DNA from: Clostridia bacterium
GTDB lineage: Bacteria > Bacillota_A > Clostridia > Christensenellales > Aristaeellaceae
Reading direction: 5' to 3'
DNA: 64,000 nt
NCBI GenBank assembly: GCA_017517815.1
Contig: JAFWYA010000056.1
Coordinates: 1 to 64,000 of the forward strand
Of this stretch, positions 18,935-26,862 are shown one piece after another (within the stretch, counting starts at the first letter, position 1; every line of letters begins with the position of its first letter). The notes under the pieces were generated by a model. It worked only from the letters and a program-made list of their open reading frames with translations. It had not been told where the DNA came from and did no database searches. The translations under genes were made by a program, and so were the position numbers.

Positions 18935-19237
18935 TTACTTGTCCCTGACGGCGTTCATGCGCTTTTTGGCTTCTTCCACCGTTTCGCCTTCGCGGGTGAA
19001 AAATCTTTCCACAAACTTATCGGTCATTTTCGTAAAGCCCTCGACTACGCCGTCTTCGATCTTCTTATAGCCTTCCACAACGCCGGTTTCGATTTTCTTG
19101 TAACCGCCAACCACAGCGTCCTCCATTTTCTGATAAGCGCTTACTGCGCCTTCTTCCACCTTTTCAAGATCCACAGCGGGGATGTCGGACATGTCGTGCT
19201 CGATAGCCTTCTGCTTATATTCTTCCTGCTTGCACAT
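18935..19237 (-). CDS. Small soluble protein of 11-residue repeats
   Basis: About 100 residues with no membrane segment. From roughly residue 31 to 85 it consists of five consecutive 11-residue units of the pattern VVxGYKKIEDG, the last two more degenerate (VVEGFTKMTDK, FVERFFTREGE). Such hendecads form long amphipathic helices or right-handed coiled coils that can lie on membranes. Similar proteins occur in Clostridia, function unknown. The ATG at 19237 is 10 nt after AGGAG; the ATG at 19246 is too close to it. It follows a small membrane-protein gene by 34 nt and probably shares its transcript. Confidence 0.7.
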   Translation of the reverse strand: MCKQEEYKQKAIEHDMSDIPAVDLEKVEEGAVSAYQKMEDAVVGGYKKIETGVVEGYKKIEDGVVEGFTKMTDKFVERFFTREGETVEEAKKRMNAVRDK

Positions 19238-19271
19238 ATTCTGCATTCTCCTCTCAAAATGATGGATCGAT

Positions 19272-19643
19272 TTACTTCAGTCCCTTAAAAACCGGAATCA
19301 TACCAAGAGCCAGAACGATGCCCACAATACCCACCAGCATACCGGGAATCATGAGTCCTTCAAAAGCCATGATCATCGCCATACCGGCGCCCAGCACCAG
19401 CAATGCAGCCACACAGTAGGCCACTTTGCCGGCCTTGTTCCAGTTGATGTGCGCAACGGGCTTGCCCGCCATGATCCAGCGTACCAGCGCAATGGCCAGC
19501 AGAGCAACTGCGCCAAGCGCCGTAATCACAACGCCGGGCTTAAAGGCGTTCCATTCAGGCACCAGGCACATGCACATACCCAGCGAAAACAGCAGACCAC
19601 CCACAACCGTCAAAACCAGAAACACAAAATTCTTCTTCGTCAT
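19272..19643 (-). CDS. Four-helix membrane protein of unknown function
   Basis: 123 residues from the ATG at 19643, which follows GGAGG. Four hydrophobic segments fill nearly the whole protein (FLVLTVVGGLLFSLGMCM; VVITALGAVALLAIALV; VAYCVAALLVLGAGMAMIM; IPGMLVGIVGIVLALGMIP). No catalytic motif is seen. An in-frame start further upstream (19715) has no ribosome site. It is probably in an operon with the downstream 11-residue-repeat protein; a structural partnership at the membrane is possible but not shown. Confidence 0.7.
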   Translation of the reverse strand: MTKKNFVFLVLTVVGGLLFSLGMCMCLVPEWNAFKPGVVITALGAVALLAIALVRWIMAGKPVAHINWNKAGKVAYCVAALLVLGAGMAMIMAFEGLMIPGMLVGIVGIVLALGMIPVFKGLK

Positions 19644-19742
19644 TGTTCTTACCTCCGCAGCATCGTTATTGTTACTCAACCAACGATAGCCAGTATAAAA
19701 CCGGGAGGTTTTCATTTGGTCAGAAAAATGTTTGAGAAATAT

Positions 19743-19772
19743 TAAAAAACAGCCAGCTTACCCCGGCTGTTT
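19743..19772 (-). terminator. Rho-independent terminator
   Basis: AACAGCC/GGCTGTT stem on the minus strand followed by TTTTT, directly after the flavin reductase gene. Confidence 0.88.
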
Positions 19773-19787
19773 GAAAACAAACTTTTT

Positions 19788-20345
19788 TTACTTGTACTTT
19801 GCGCCGTCGCTGAAGGCATTGCCAACCTTTTCGCCAAGCGCATGATAGGTTTGATGTACGCCGTCAAAGACAATGGGCTTCAGCTTTGCAGGGTCGATTT
19901 TTCCATCCGTCAGCACGCTTTCATCAGCACACACATTGACAACTTCGCCCACCATACGGCAGCTTTCCGGGTCGTAACTGATCAGCCTGCATTCTACCGC
20001 CATAGGCAATTCAGCAATCAGCGGTGCATCGACAAATTCACTTTTCACTGCATGAAAACCGCAGCGTTCCAGCTTATCCGGCACATCGTCGCCGGATACG
20101 ATGCCCACATAATCACACTGGGCCATACAGTCCACGGTGCCCATGCTGACGGTAAAAGCCTTGCGTGCGATGGCATTGCGCGTTGTGCGATGATTTTCGC
20201 TCAGGCACATCGAAATTTCGCTGACTTCACTGATACCGCCCCATGCAGCATTCATGGCGTCTGCCGTACCGTCATCGTTATAGGTGGCAATAATAAAAAC
20301 CGGCTGGGGATACAGAATGGGTTTGGCTCCGAAATTTTTGCGCAT
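19788..20345 (-). CDS. Flavin reductase-like FMN-binding protein (flavoredoxin type)
   Basis: 185 residues, the usual size for the split-barrel flavin reductase family. The N-terminal LYPQPVFIIATYNDDGTADAM and AWGGISEVSEISMCLSENHRTTRNA form the FMN-phosphate and isoalloxazine site. Members transfer electrons between NAD(P)H, FMN and partner proteins in the cytoplasm of anaerobes. GGAGG precedes the ATG at 20345. It is monocistronic, with its own terminator. Confidence 0.9.
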   Translation of the reverse strand: MRKNFGAKPILYPQPVFIIATYNDDGTADAMNAAWGGISEVSEISMCLSENHRTTRNAIARKAFTVSMGTVDCMAQCDYVGIVSGDDVPDKLERCGFHAVKSEFVDAPLIAELPMAVECRLISYDPESCRMVGEVVNVCADESVLTDGKIDPAKLKPIVFDGVHQTYHALGEKVGNAFSDGAKYK

Positions 20346-20472
20346 TTTTCTTCCTCCCTGTATAGCGTTGCACAACAAAAACAATCATGCTACAATACAG
20401 TATACTACGTGTTTGCTGCGATCCGTCAAGTGGTTTTTTAAGACCGCGCAGCTGGCCAAATGGAGGCGTCTC

Positions 20473-21105
20473 ATGGGAACCTGCTTCATCGTAGGCGCGG
20501 GTGAATTTACCCCGCGCGATTTTATGCCCTTGCCTCAGGACTGCGTCATCGCCGCAGACGGCGGCCTGCGCCCACTGTTGGCAATGGGTATCACCCCTGA
20601 TCTGCTGATGGGCGATCTGGATTCGCTGGGCGAATTTGATCTGCCTGCCTCTTTGCCGCTGGTGCAGTTTCCCGTTGAAAAGGACGATACTGATACTGGC
20701 ATCGCGCTGGCGCATGGCTGGCAGCTGGGATACAGGCAATTTGCCCTTTACGGCTGCAGCGGAGGACGTGCAGACCATCTGCTGGCAAACTGGCAGAGCA
20801 TGTGCCGCATGAGCCGAATGGGCGCACAGATCCGCATGGCTGCTCAGGATTACGACGCTTATGCATTGACGAACGGTTCCCTCGTATTGCCCCGGCGCAG
20901 CGCTGGCACAACCGTAAGCGTGTTCTGCATGAGCCAGCAGGCCAGCGGCGTTACGCTGACGGGACTGAAATATTCATTGTCTGACGCCAAACTCAGCAGC
21001 GACTATCCCCTTGGTGTCAGCAACTGTCATACGGACGATGAAGCCCGTGTTTCTGTGCAGGAAGGCACCCTGCTGATTCTGCAGTATCTCAACCCGCAAA
21101 GCTGA
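20473..21105 (+). CDS. thiN: Thiamine pyrophosphokinase
   Basis: 210 residues. Family motifs are clear: AADGGLRPLLAMGI, GDLDSLGEF and FPVEKDDTDT in the catalytic N-terminal domain, with GCSGGRADHLLAN after them; the C-terminal half is the thiamine-binding beta domain (GLKYSLSDAKL). It makes TPP from thiamine and ATP. That TPP is the ligand of the riboswitch at 14418-14508, so the two loci form one salvage circuit. GGAGG lies 6 nt before the ATG. The gene ends 2 bp from the convergent spo0A-like gene with no terminator between them. Confidence 0.93.
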   Translation: MGTCFIVGAGEFTPRDFMPLPQDCVIAADGGLRPLLAMGITPDLLMGDLDSLGEFDLPASLPLVQFPVEKDDTDTGIALAHGWQLGYRQFALYGCSGGRADHLLANWQSMCRMSRMGAQIRMAAQDYDAYALTNGSLVLPRRSAGTTVSVFCMSQQASGVTLTGLKYSLSDAKLSSDYPLGVSNCHTDDEARVSVQEGTLLILQYLNPQS

Positions 21106-21107
21106 CA

Positions 21108-21854
21108 TCACATATAGTCCCGCATCTTTTCCGCGACCAGTGCGATCAACTCGCCGCTGGTCGGTTTTTCATAATAGGGATTGACGTTGCGCCCAAGCAC
21201 TTTGCTGGTCTCCTCCGGTCTTCCGCGTTCCCATGCCAGCGTGATTGCCTGACGAATGGACCTTTCCACACCGCATGTCGTTGAATGGCAGGACTGCGCA
21301 ACACGCGGATACAGGTCGTGCATGAGGTGATCCAGCAGCTGCGGCTGTCTGAGCGTAGCGCGCACGGCTTCCTGCAAAAAGCGATAGCCGCTCAGATGGG
21401 CAGGGATGCCCAACTGCAGCAACAGTCCGGCCAGTTTACGCTCCATGCGGTTTTCGCTCGGTGTATGTGCTGCACATGCTTCGTACAGAAATACCCTGCG
21501 GATGCGGCGTACAAGCAGCTGCGGTGCAAACGGCTTCACCATATAATCAGCAGCACCCATGTCAAAGGCGCGATGCACCAGATCTTCTCGTGCAATGATC
21601 GACGTGATGATGACCAGCGGCCTGCTTTCCAAAGGAGATTGCGCAATTTCCTGCAGTAGGTCAAAGCCGTCCATGCCCGGCAGCTGCATGCTGCAAACCA
21701 GCACGTCCGGCCTCGTCCGCCACACCAGTTCCATCGCAGCCAGACCGCTGCCGGTTTTGCCTTCCACCACAAAGCCATCTTCCTGCAATAGTGCATCCAC
21801 TATTGCTTTTCGTTGTTCGTCATCCGCCTCAGCTACAACCACCCGAATTGTCAT
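21108..21854 (-). CDS. spo0A: Spo0A-type regulator with degenerate receiver domain
   Basis: 248 residues. The C-terminal domain (about 135-248) is unmistakably Spo0A: LGIPAHLSGYRFLQEAV, a recognition helix reading CGVERSIRQAITLAWERG, and KPTSGELIALVAEKM. In the receiver, the site that should hold the phosphorylated aspartate reads VLVCSMQLPGMDG: serine (codon AGC) replaces Asp. Aligned to B. subtilis Spo0A, the acidic pair D10-D11 reads E-A. The lysine (MVKPF) is kept. Phosphorelay activation by the normal route looks impossible. The start is the ATG at 21854; an upstream TTG forms part of the GGAGGAG ribosome site. It may be the organism's master regulator working without phosphorylation, or a paralogue. 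The sequence here cannot decide between them. Confidence 0.88.
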   Translation of the reverse strand: MTIRVVVAEADDEQRKAIVDALLQEDGFVVEGKTGSGLAAMELVWRTRPDVLVCSMQLPGMDGFDLLQEIAQSPLESRPLVIITSIIAREDLVHRAFDMGAADYMVKPFAPQLLVRRIRRVFLYEACAAHTPSENRMERKLAGLLLQLGIPAHLSGYRFLQEAVRATLRQPQLLDHLMHDLYPRVAQSCHSTTCGVERSIRQAITLAWERGRPEETSKVLGRNVNPYYEKPTSGELIALVAEKMRDYM

Positions 21855-22008
21855 TTGTTTCTCCTCCAAATACCATAGGTTGTATTTTGTACATATTGTA
21901 TCACCATGATATTGTCTTGAAAAGAAAAAACCCCCATGTTTTAAACATTTGTAATTCTGTTAGCCATTTTTAATTCCAAAAGTAATAATTTTACATAAAA
22001 AATACATA

Positions 22009-22040
22009 AAAACACCCGATCAGCTATGTGACCGGGTGTA
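22009..22040 (-). terminator. Rho-independent terminator
   Basis: ACACCCGGTCA pairs with TGATCGGGTGT (minus strand, one bulge) followed by TTTT. It ends the QueH-BirA to nnr operon. Confidence 0.8.
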
Positions 22041-22060
22041 GCTTATTCTTTATGCCATGA

Positions 22061-23914
22061 TTATCGGCAGCGAATGGTTGTCCACTTGCCAAGCCATGAC
22101 GTTTCACGGCGGATCTGGTCCGGGGTCAGACGCAGCTGCGGCGGTGCGACGATCCACAGTTCGCGTTCGCCATCAGAACATACAGCAGCAACATCGCCTT
22201 CAAACCATTCCACGCCAACGTCAACGCCCAGGATACAGGCATCCTGCCATTCATTTTGCTGTTCCAGCACCTCCTGCACATAGCCGCAGTTATGACGGTA
22301 AACCAGCGAACGATCCTTCTCATCACGCATTCCTTTTTTGTGTTCCACAATCACCGTCACGCTCCGAAACAGAAAAGGCTGTTGTTCATCTTTCCTTCCG
22401 ATTTGAACGTTCGTTTTTTCGGCAAAATCCCTGCCAAGGCATGCACACAAATCCGTTGCCAGCACGCCGCGCTGGCCATACTGCTGCTGTGCTGCTTCGC
22501 CGGCCAGGCCGTGAAGCGCACATGCAGTCTGCATAAGGGAAAGATCATCCATGGCATATGTTCCAGCTGCACGGCCTGCAAGCAGTGCAGCCATCACTCC
22601 AGTAAGCGCATCGCCGCTTCCACCCTTGGCCATAGCCGGTGTACCGAAGGGATTGATCGCCATTTTTTTATCCGCGCACAGCACGCTGCATGCGCCCTTG
22701 AGCACTGTACGATAAATGCTGCCCAGCTGAAAAGCCGCTGCAGGCGCATCTGCGACGACGGATGCCGTATCGCATTCAAGAAGCCTTGCGGCCTCCGCCG
22801 GATGCGGCGTAATGAATGCACCCGGCGCAGTGATTTTTTCCTGTGCCAGCAGATTAAGGGCATCTGCATCCAGCACCATGGGTTTGTCTTCCTTGACCAG
22901 ACGCTTCAGCAGTTCCGCTGCCCACGCACTTTTGCCCAGTCCGCATCCAGCGCCCACTGCATCGCAGCGGGCAAGGGCATCCTGCAGAAGCGGCCATGCC
23001 TGTTCCACATTTTCCGGCAGAGGAATGCAGGTTGCACATGGACAAAGCACCTGTACGATATCCACCACTGCGTCCGGGCAGGCAACTGTCACCAGCCCCG
23101 CGCCTGTGCGTAATGCAGCCGTGGCGGCGATGGCAGCTGCTCCTGCCATTCCGCGTGATCCGGCCCACAAAAGCACGCGGCCATAGTTTCCCTTGTGGCT
23201 TACGCGACAGCGTTTGGGCAAAAGCCTCGAAAAATCCTGTCTTTCCAGCACAAGAAAACCTTCCGCATCGTCCATTTCCGGCAGGATACCGATATCTGCA
23301 ACGATGATCTCACCGGCATAATCCGGGCCCTGTCCAAGGTACAGCCCCGGCTTGGGACGATGAAAGGTAACGGTGTGATCCGCCCTGACAGCCTCCCCCA
23401 TCACTCTGCCGTCAAGACCATTGAGGCCGGAGGGAATATCCACCGCAACGACCGTTACGCCCAGCTGATTGATCAGTCCAACGCATGCCTGCGCCAATCC
23501 TTCCAGATTGCGGCACAGGCCCGTGCCAAACAGCGCGTCGATCACACAGCCAACTTTTTCTGGCACGGGCGGCAGTTCTTCTTCCACAAATCGGATGATC
23601 ACATTGGTACGGCGCAGTCTGTCCAGTTCGCGCACAGCATCCGCCGACAGTTTTCCGGGTAGCACCCAGCATTCTCCCTGAAATGCCGGATCATCCTGTG
23701 CAAGCATCCGCATGGCCGCCATACCGTCGCCGCCATTGTTGCCCGTGCCGCAAACGCACAATACATAGCCCTTTTGACTACGAATCAAACGGTCTACGGT
23801 ATTCGCCACATGTTTGGCCGCACGCTGCATCAGCTGTTCGCCTGTAATGGGCGTACGCTCCATCACCTGATTTTCCACGCGCTTCATTTCAGCAGGCGTA
23901 ATGGTTTTGAGCAT
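22061..23914 (-). CDS. nnr: Bifunctional NAD(P)HX epimerase/dehydratase with extra C-terminal domain
   Basis: 617 residues, about 115 more than usual. Residues 1-215 are the YjeF-N epimerase (NNGGDGMAAMRML, VVAVDIPSGLNGLDG). Residues 230-500 are the ADP/ATP-dependent dehydratase (HKGNYGRVLLWAGSRGMAGA, ITPHPAEAARLL, AKGGSGDALTG). Together they repair hydrated NADH and NADPH. The remaining residues, roughly 503-617, match no domain I know; they include LGVDVGVEWFEGDVAAVCSDG and ELWIVAPPQLRL. An internal ATG at 22330 has AAAAAAGGA directly against it with no spacing, so a separate gene is less likely than a fusion. It lies 15 nt after acpS, as is common in Bacillota. Confidence 0.9.
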   Translation of the reverse strand: MLKTITPAEMKRVENQVMERTPITGEQLMQRAAKHVANTVDRLIRSQKGYVLCVCGTGNNGGDGMAAMRMLAQDDPAFQGECWVLPGKLSADAVRELDRLRRTNVIIRFVEEELPPVPEKVGCVIDALFGTGLCRNLEGLAQACVGLINQLGVTVVAVDIPSGLNGLDGRVMGEAVRADHTVTFHRPKPGLYLGQGPDYAGEIIVADIGILPEMDDAEGFLVLERQDFSRLLPKRCRVSHKGNYGRVLLWAGSRGMAGAAAIAATAALRTGAGLVTVACPDAVVDIVQVLCPCATCIPLPENVEQAWPLLQDALARCDAVGAGCGLGKSAWAAELLKRLVKEDKPMVLDADALNLLAQEKITAPGAFITPHPAEAARLLECDTASVVADAPAAAFQLGSIYRTVLKGACSVLCADKKMAINPFGTPAMAKGGSGDALTGVMAALLAGRAAGTYAMDDLSLMQTACALHGLAGEAAQQQYGQRGVLATDLCACLGRDFAEKTNVQIGRKDEQQPFLFRSVTVIVEHKKGMRDEKDRSLVYRHNCGYVQEVLEQQNEWQDACILGVDVGVEWFEGDVAAVCSDGERELWIVAPPQLRLTPDQIRRETSWLGKWTTIRCR

Positions 23915-23929
23915 CGGTCTCCCTCCGTA

Positions 23930-24295
23930 TCATTCAATCACGCACACGGCGGCGGCAATGCCCACCTCATGCGACAGGCTGAGGAAAGCGCTTTTCGCAC
24001 CCAGCTCGTCCATTTTTTCAGCCGCTTTTCCGCAAAGATGGTAGACGGGCACACCATTGTCCGTATGAACCACGCCCACTTCACAAAGTTCGATTCCACG
24101 GCCGATACCGATGCCGACAGCCTTGAGAAAAGCCTCTTTGGCAGCGAACATGGCCGCTGCGCTCTGCGCGCCCATCTGGCCGCGCTGTGCAATGTAATCA
24201 CGTTCCTCCTGCGTAAAATAGCGCGTGAGAAAACGCTCGTTCATGCTCTTTTCAATGCGCTCAATGGCGCACAAATCAATGCCTATGCCCTTCAT
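23930..24295 (-). CDS. acpS: Holo-[acyl-carrier-protein] synthase
   Basis: 121 residues, the normal AcpS length. GIGIDLCAIERIE near the N-terminus and FAAKEAFLKAVG hold the Mg-binding Asp and Glu. It moves 4'-phosphopantetheine from CoA to acyl carrier protein. The start overlaps the upstream P1 peptidase stop (ATGA, 24292-24295), and nnr follows 15 nt later. The acpS-nnr pair is a standard arrangement in this phylum. Confidence 0.95.
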   Translation of the reverse strand: MKGIGIDLCAIERIEKSMNERFLTRYFTQEERDYIAQRGQMGAQSAAAMFAAKEAFLKAVGIGIGRGIELCEVGVVHTDNGVPVYHLCGKAAEKMDELGAKSAFLSLSHEVGIAAAVCVIE

Positions 24296-25233
24296 GCCTG
24301 TTTCCCCGCAAGAATGGCATTGTTGATGGCGCGCGCCATGACCTCCGCCGCAGCGGCGCACAGCTGCACGGGATGCGCACTGCCTTCGGCCTTGCCGGTC
24401 GCCAGTGCAAAGATGGTATCGCCATCCATCTGGGTATGCACAGGGCGAATGGCACGTGCATACCCGTCATGTGCGCAGGTGGCCATGCGCTGGGCCTGGG
24501 CCTTGGTGAGCTTCGCATCCGTCGCCACAACGGCAATGGTCGTGTTCTGACCGGATGGCATATCCGGCAGAGGTGCTGCGATCATCTGCTCGCACAATAC
24601 AGCGGTTCCGTCCGATAGATGGCCGCAGGCAAGCGGCTGGCCATCGCGGATATCAAACACATCGCCGCAGGCATTGACCACAGCGATTGCGCCAACTGTA
24701 ACGCCGCTGGCCAGACGGATACTGGCTGTGCCCACGCCGCCCTGCGCAGGGATCGCTGCGGGGATCATTTTGCCGACCGTAGCGCCCGTACCTGCGCCAT
24801 ATGCGCCCTGCTGCACTTGAGAGCCTGCCGCTTTGCAGGCTTCCTCGCCCATCTGAGCATCCGGGCGTACATGCGCATCGCCTGCCATCAGATCAAAAAC
24901 CACTGCTGCCGGCACGATCGGCACGTGACACACACCCATATCCACACCGATATTCTGTTTTTCAAGATAGTCCATCACGCCCGTCGCTGCCGCCAGGCCA
25001 AAAGCGCTGCCTCCAGCAAGCACCACGGCATTGGCCTTTTCCACGGTATTTTCAGGGCGGCACAGATCGGTTTCCCTCGTGCCGGGTGCTGCGCCGCGCA
25101 CATCCGCCGCCACCACAGCGCCGTCGTCATCCGCCAGAACAACCGTCACGCCGGTGCGCGCCTGTTCATTTTGGGCCTGTCCCACGCGGATACCCATTAC
25201 GTCGGTGATGCTGCCTTCAAACATCTGTTTCAT
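24292..25233 (-). CDS. P1-family (S58) peptidase, DmpA/BapA-like
   Basis: 313 residues. It has the fold signature of self-processing N-terminal nucleophile enzymes: ITDVMGIRVGQAQ at the start, AVVLAGGSAFGLAAATGV, AGTGATVGKM, GGVGTASIRL and VVNACGDVFD. Relatives cut themselves and act as aminopeptidases or beta-aminopeptidases in the cytoplasm. In this shorter anaerobe group the substrate is unknown. It sits between queH-birA and acpS in one transcript, with an 18-nt gap before and a 4-nt overlap after. Confidence 0.88.
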   Translation of the reverse strand: MKQMFEGSITDVMGIRVGQAQNEQARTGVTVVLADDDGAVVAADVRGAAPGTRETDLCRPENTVEKANAVVLAGGSAFGLAAATGVMDYLEKQNIGVDMGVCHVPIVPAAVVFDLMAGDAHVRPDAQMGEEACKAAGSQVQQGAYGAGTGATVGKMIPAAIPAQGGVGTASIRLASGVTVGAIAVVNACGDVFDIRDGQPLACGHLSDGTAVLCEQMIAAPLPDMPSGQNTTIAVVATDAKLTKAQAQRMATCAHDGYARAIRPVHTQMDGDTIFALATGKAEGSAHPVQLCAAAAEVMARAINNAILAGKQA

Positions 25234-25251
25234 CGCGATGCTCCTTTCGTG

Positions 25252-26613
25252 TCACACATAGCCCATCATGCCGCGCACACTCACGTCGCCGCAAAGCACG
25301 CGGCGATCGATGCCTTCTTCATCGGTCACGATGAGCGCGCCGGTTTCGTCGATGGATTTGGCTGTGCCTGTAAATTCATACTCAGGACCCACCACGCGCA
25401 CCTTGCTGCCCAAAGTGACGCTGCGGCCGATATACTCCGGCAAAATGCCCGGCAGTCCTTCTTTTTCAAGCGCGTCCACAGCTTCTTCCATGCGCTTAAG
25501 ATAGGCGCACAGTACTTTGCGGCGGCTGATAGGCTGGGTCTTGGGCTCCAGCCTGCGCATTTCCATCAGAAGTGAAGTCGCCTTATCCTCCAGTTCACCA
25601 TCAAAGGAAAGCTGGTTGACATTGATGCCCACGCCCGGCACCACATAGGCCAGCTCACTGCCTGCCATGGCCATTTCGCAAAGTATGCCAACGCATTTTT
25701 TGCCGTTGATTACCACGTCGTTGGGCCATTTGATGCCCGGTTTCAGCCGCGGACATACATCGCGAATGGCCTGTGCGGATGCGACCGCCGCCGCCAGGGT
25801 GATCAGCTGCGCCTGATCTGCAGACAGCCGGGGTCTGAGCACCATGCTCTGCGTAAGCGCCTGTCCGGCAGGCGTATCCCAAGTACGCTGCATCCTGCCG
25901 CGCCCCGCCGTCTGGTTTTCACAAACGGCCAGGCTGCCGTGCGGCGCACCTTCACGCCCCATTTCTTTCGCGCGGATGTTGGTGGATGTCATTTCCTGCG
26001 CATAGCTGATCTCACCACGCCCAGCCCAGCGGGTATCAAGCTCGGCCGTGATCTTTTCCGGCGTAAGAATATCCTTGGGACGCTTGCGCTTTTTGTAACG
26101 GTCTTCCTCGCTGAAAATGCATCCACAGTACTTTTGCATGTACAGTCCCAATTCGCGCGCACGTTCCTGCCCTTGCTGAAAATAAGGCCGAAAATCGCGG
26201 TGCAGAAACTGTACGCCGTATTCCTCCGCCGCGGCCTGCGCAGCCTGCAGCATGAGATCGTGGTTCTGATACGGGCTTACAAACAGTGTGGACGAAAAAT
26301 GGGTAAAGCCGTTTTCAGCAGCGTATTTAGCCGCAGCCGAAAAGCGGATGCGGTAGCACTGGATACAGCGATGATCGATATCCTCCGCCACAGCGCGCAC
26401 AAAGGGTCTGAGTCCGTATTCGCCATGAAGAATGAGATCCATACCGATGGCTCTGGCATAATCCACCAGCGTATCGCGGCGGATGCGGTATTCCGTATAG
26501 GGATGAATGTTTGCATTGTCCCAGAAGCCAACGGGTTCAATGCCTTCAGCGCGCAGCGTTTCAACGCACATAATGGCGCACGGCGCGCAGCAGATATGCA
26601 GCAGAAGTTTCAA
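25252..26613 (-). CDS. Fusion of epoxyqueuosine reductase QueH and biotin-protein ligase BirA
   Basis: 453 residues with two whole enzymes in one frame. Residues 1-180 are QueH (DUF208): HICCAPC at 6-12, RCIQC at 82-86 and YCGCIFSEE at 162-170 supply the cysteines for its iron-sulfur and metal site; it makes queuosine in tRNA. Residues about 188-453 are BirA: TSTN, TAGRGRMQRTW (biotinyl-AMP loop), GIKWPNDVVING and a C-terminal SH3-like domain; it biotinylates carboxylases. BirA's usual N-terminal HTH is absent and replaced by QueH, so this copy should not repress biotin genes. The start is TTG, with AGAGGTGA upstream. First gene of the operon with the P1 peptidase, acpS and nnr. I know no pathway link between the two halves. 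Confidence 0.92.
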   Translation of the reverse strand: MKLLLHICCAPCAIMCVETLRAEGIEPVGFWDNANIHPYTEYRIRRDTLVDYARAIGMDLILHGEYGLRPFVRAVAEDIDHRCIQCYRIRFSAAAKYAAENGFTHFSSTLFVSPYQNHDLMLQAAQAAAEEYGVQFLHRDFRPYFQQGQERARELGLYMQKYCGCIFSEEDRYKKRKRPKDILTPEKITAELDTRWAGRGEISYAQEMTSTNIRAKEMGREGAPHGSLAVCENQTAGRGRMQRTWDTPAGQALTQSMVLRPRLSADQAQLITLAAAVASAQAIRDVCPRLKPGIKWPNDVVINGKKCVGILCEMAMAGSELAYVVPGVGINVNQLSFDGELEDKATSLLMEMRRLEPKTQPISRRKVLCAYLKRMEEAVDALEKEGLPGILPEYIGRSVTLGSKVRVVGPEYEFTGTAKSIDETGALIVTDEEGIDRRVLCGDVSVRGMMGYV

Positions 26614-26676
26614 AGAAAAATCACCTCTTTTTGTATTGTAGCACGACTACGCCATACAAGGCAATGATGGAAACGC

Positions 26677-26707
26677 GCATAGTATCTGCCCGAAAACAGC
26701 ATACTTA
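26677..26707 (+). promoter_or_regulatory. Sigma-G-like promoter of the spoVA genes
   Basis: GCATA (26677-26681) and CATACTTA (26700-26707) are 18 nt apart. They resemble the forespore sigma-G pattern GHATR-18-CATWHTA, with one mismatch in the -10. It lies 26 nt before the small gene that opens the spoVA unit, whose homologues are sigma-G dependent. Confidence 0.5.
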
Positions 26708-26733
26708 CCTCAAAACCCAAAGGAGGCTGCAAC

Positions 26734-26862
26734 ATGCAGCGCACATCTTTTTTACCGGCCTTGCTGGACGCCGCTCCCCGTCCCACCGAAAAGGAGATCC
26801 TGATCAAAGGGCCGTCTCTGCGTCATAACGAGCGCCCCATGGAGGAGGATCGTCTTGGATAA
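26734..26862 (+). CDS. 42-residue protein preceding spoVAC
   Basis: A short frame with an ideal AAAGGAGG seven nt before its ATG. The product is hydrophilic and Pro-rich (LLDAAPRPTEKEILIKGPSL) with no membrane segment. Its end overlaps the spoVAC start by 8 nt, as expected for translational coupling. I recognise no family. It could be a small forespore protein acting with the SpoVA channel or a leader peptide that only couples translation. Confidence 0.6.
   Translation: MQRTSFLPALLDAAPRPTEKEILIKGPSLRHNERPMEEDRLG

Noticed and set aside
22061..22330. Separate 89-codon gene at the end of nnr
   Set aside because: The internal ATG at 22330 touches its AAGGA with no spacing. A continuous fusion is the simpler reading, though not proven.
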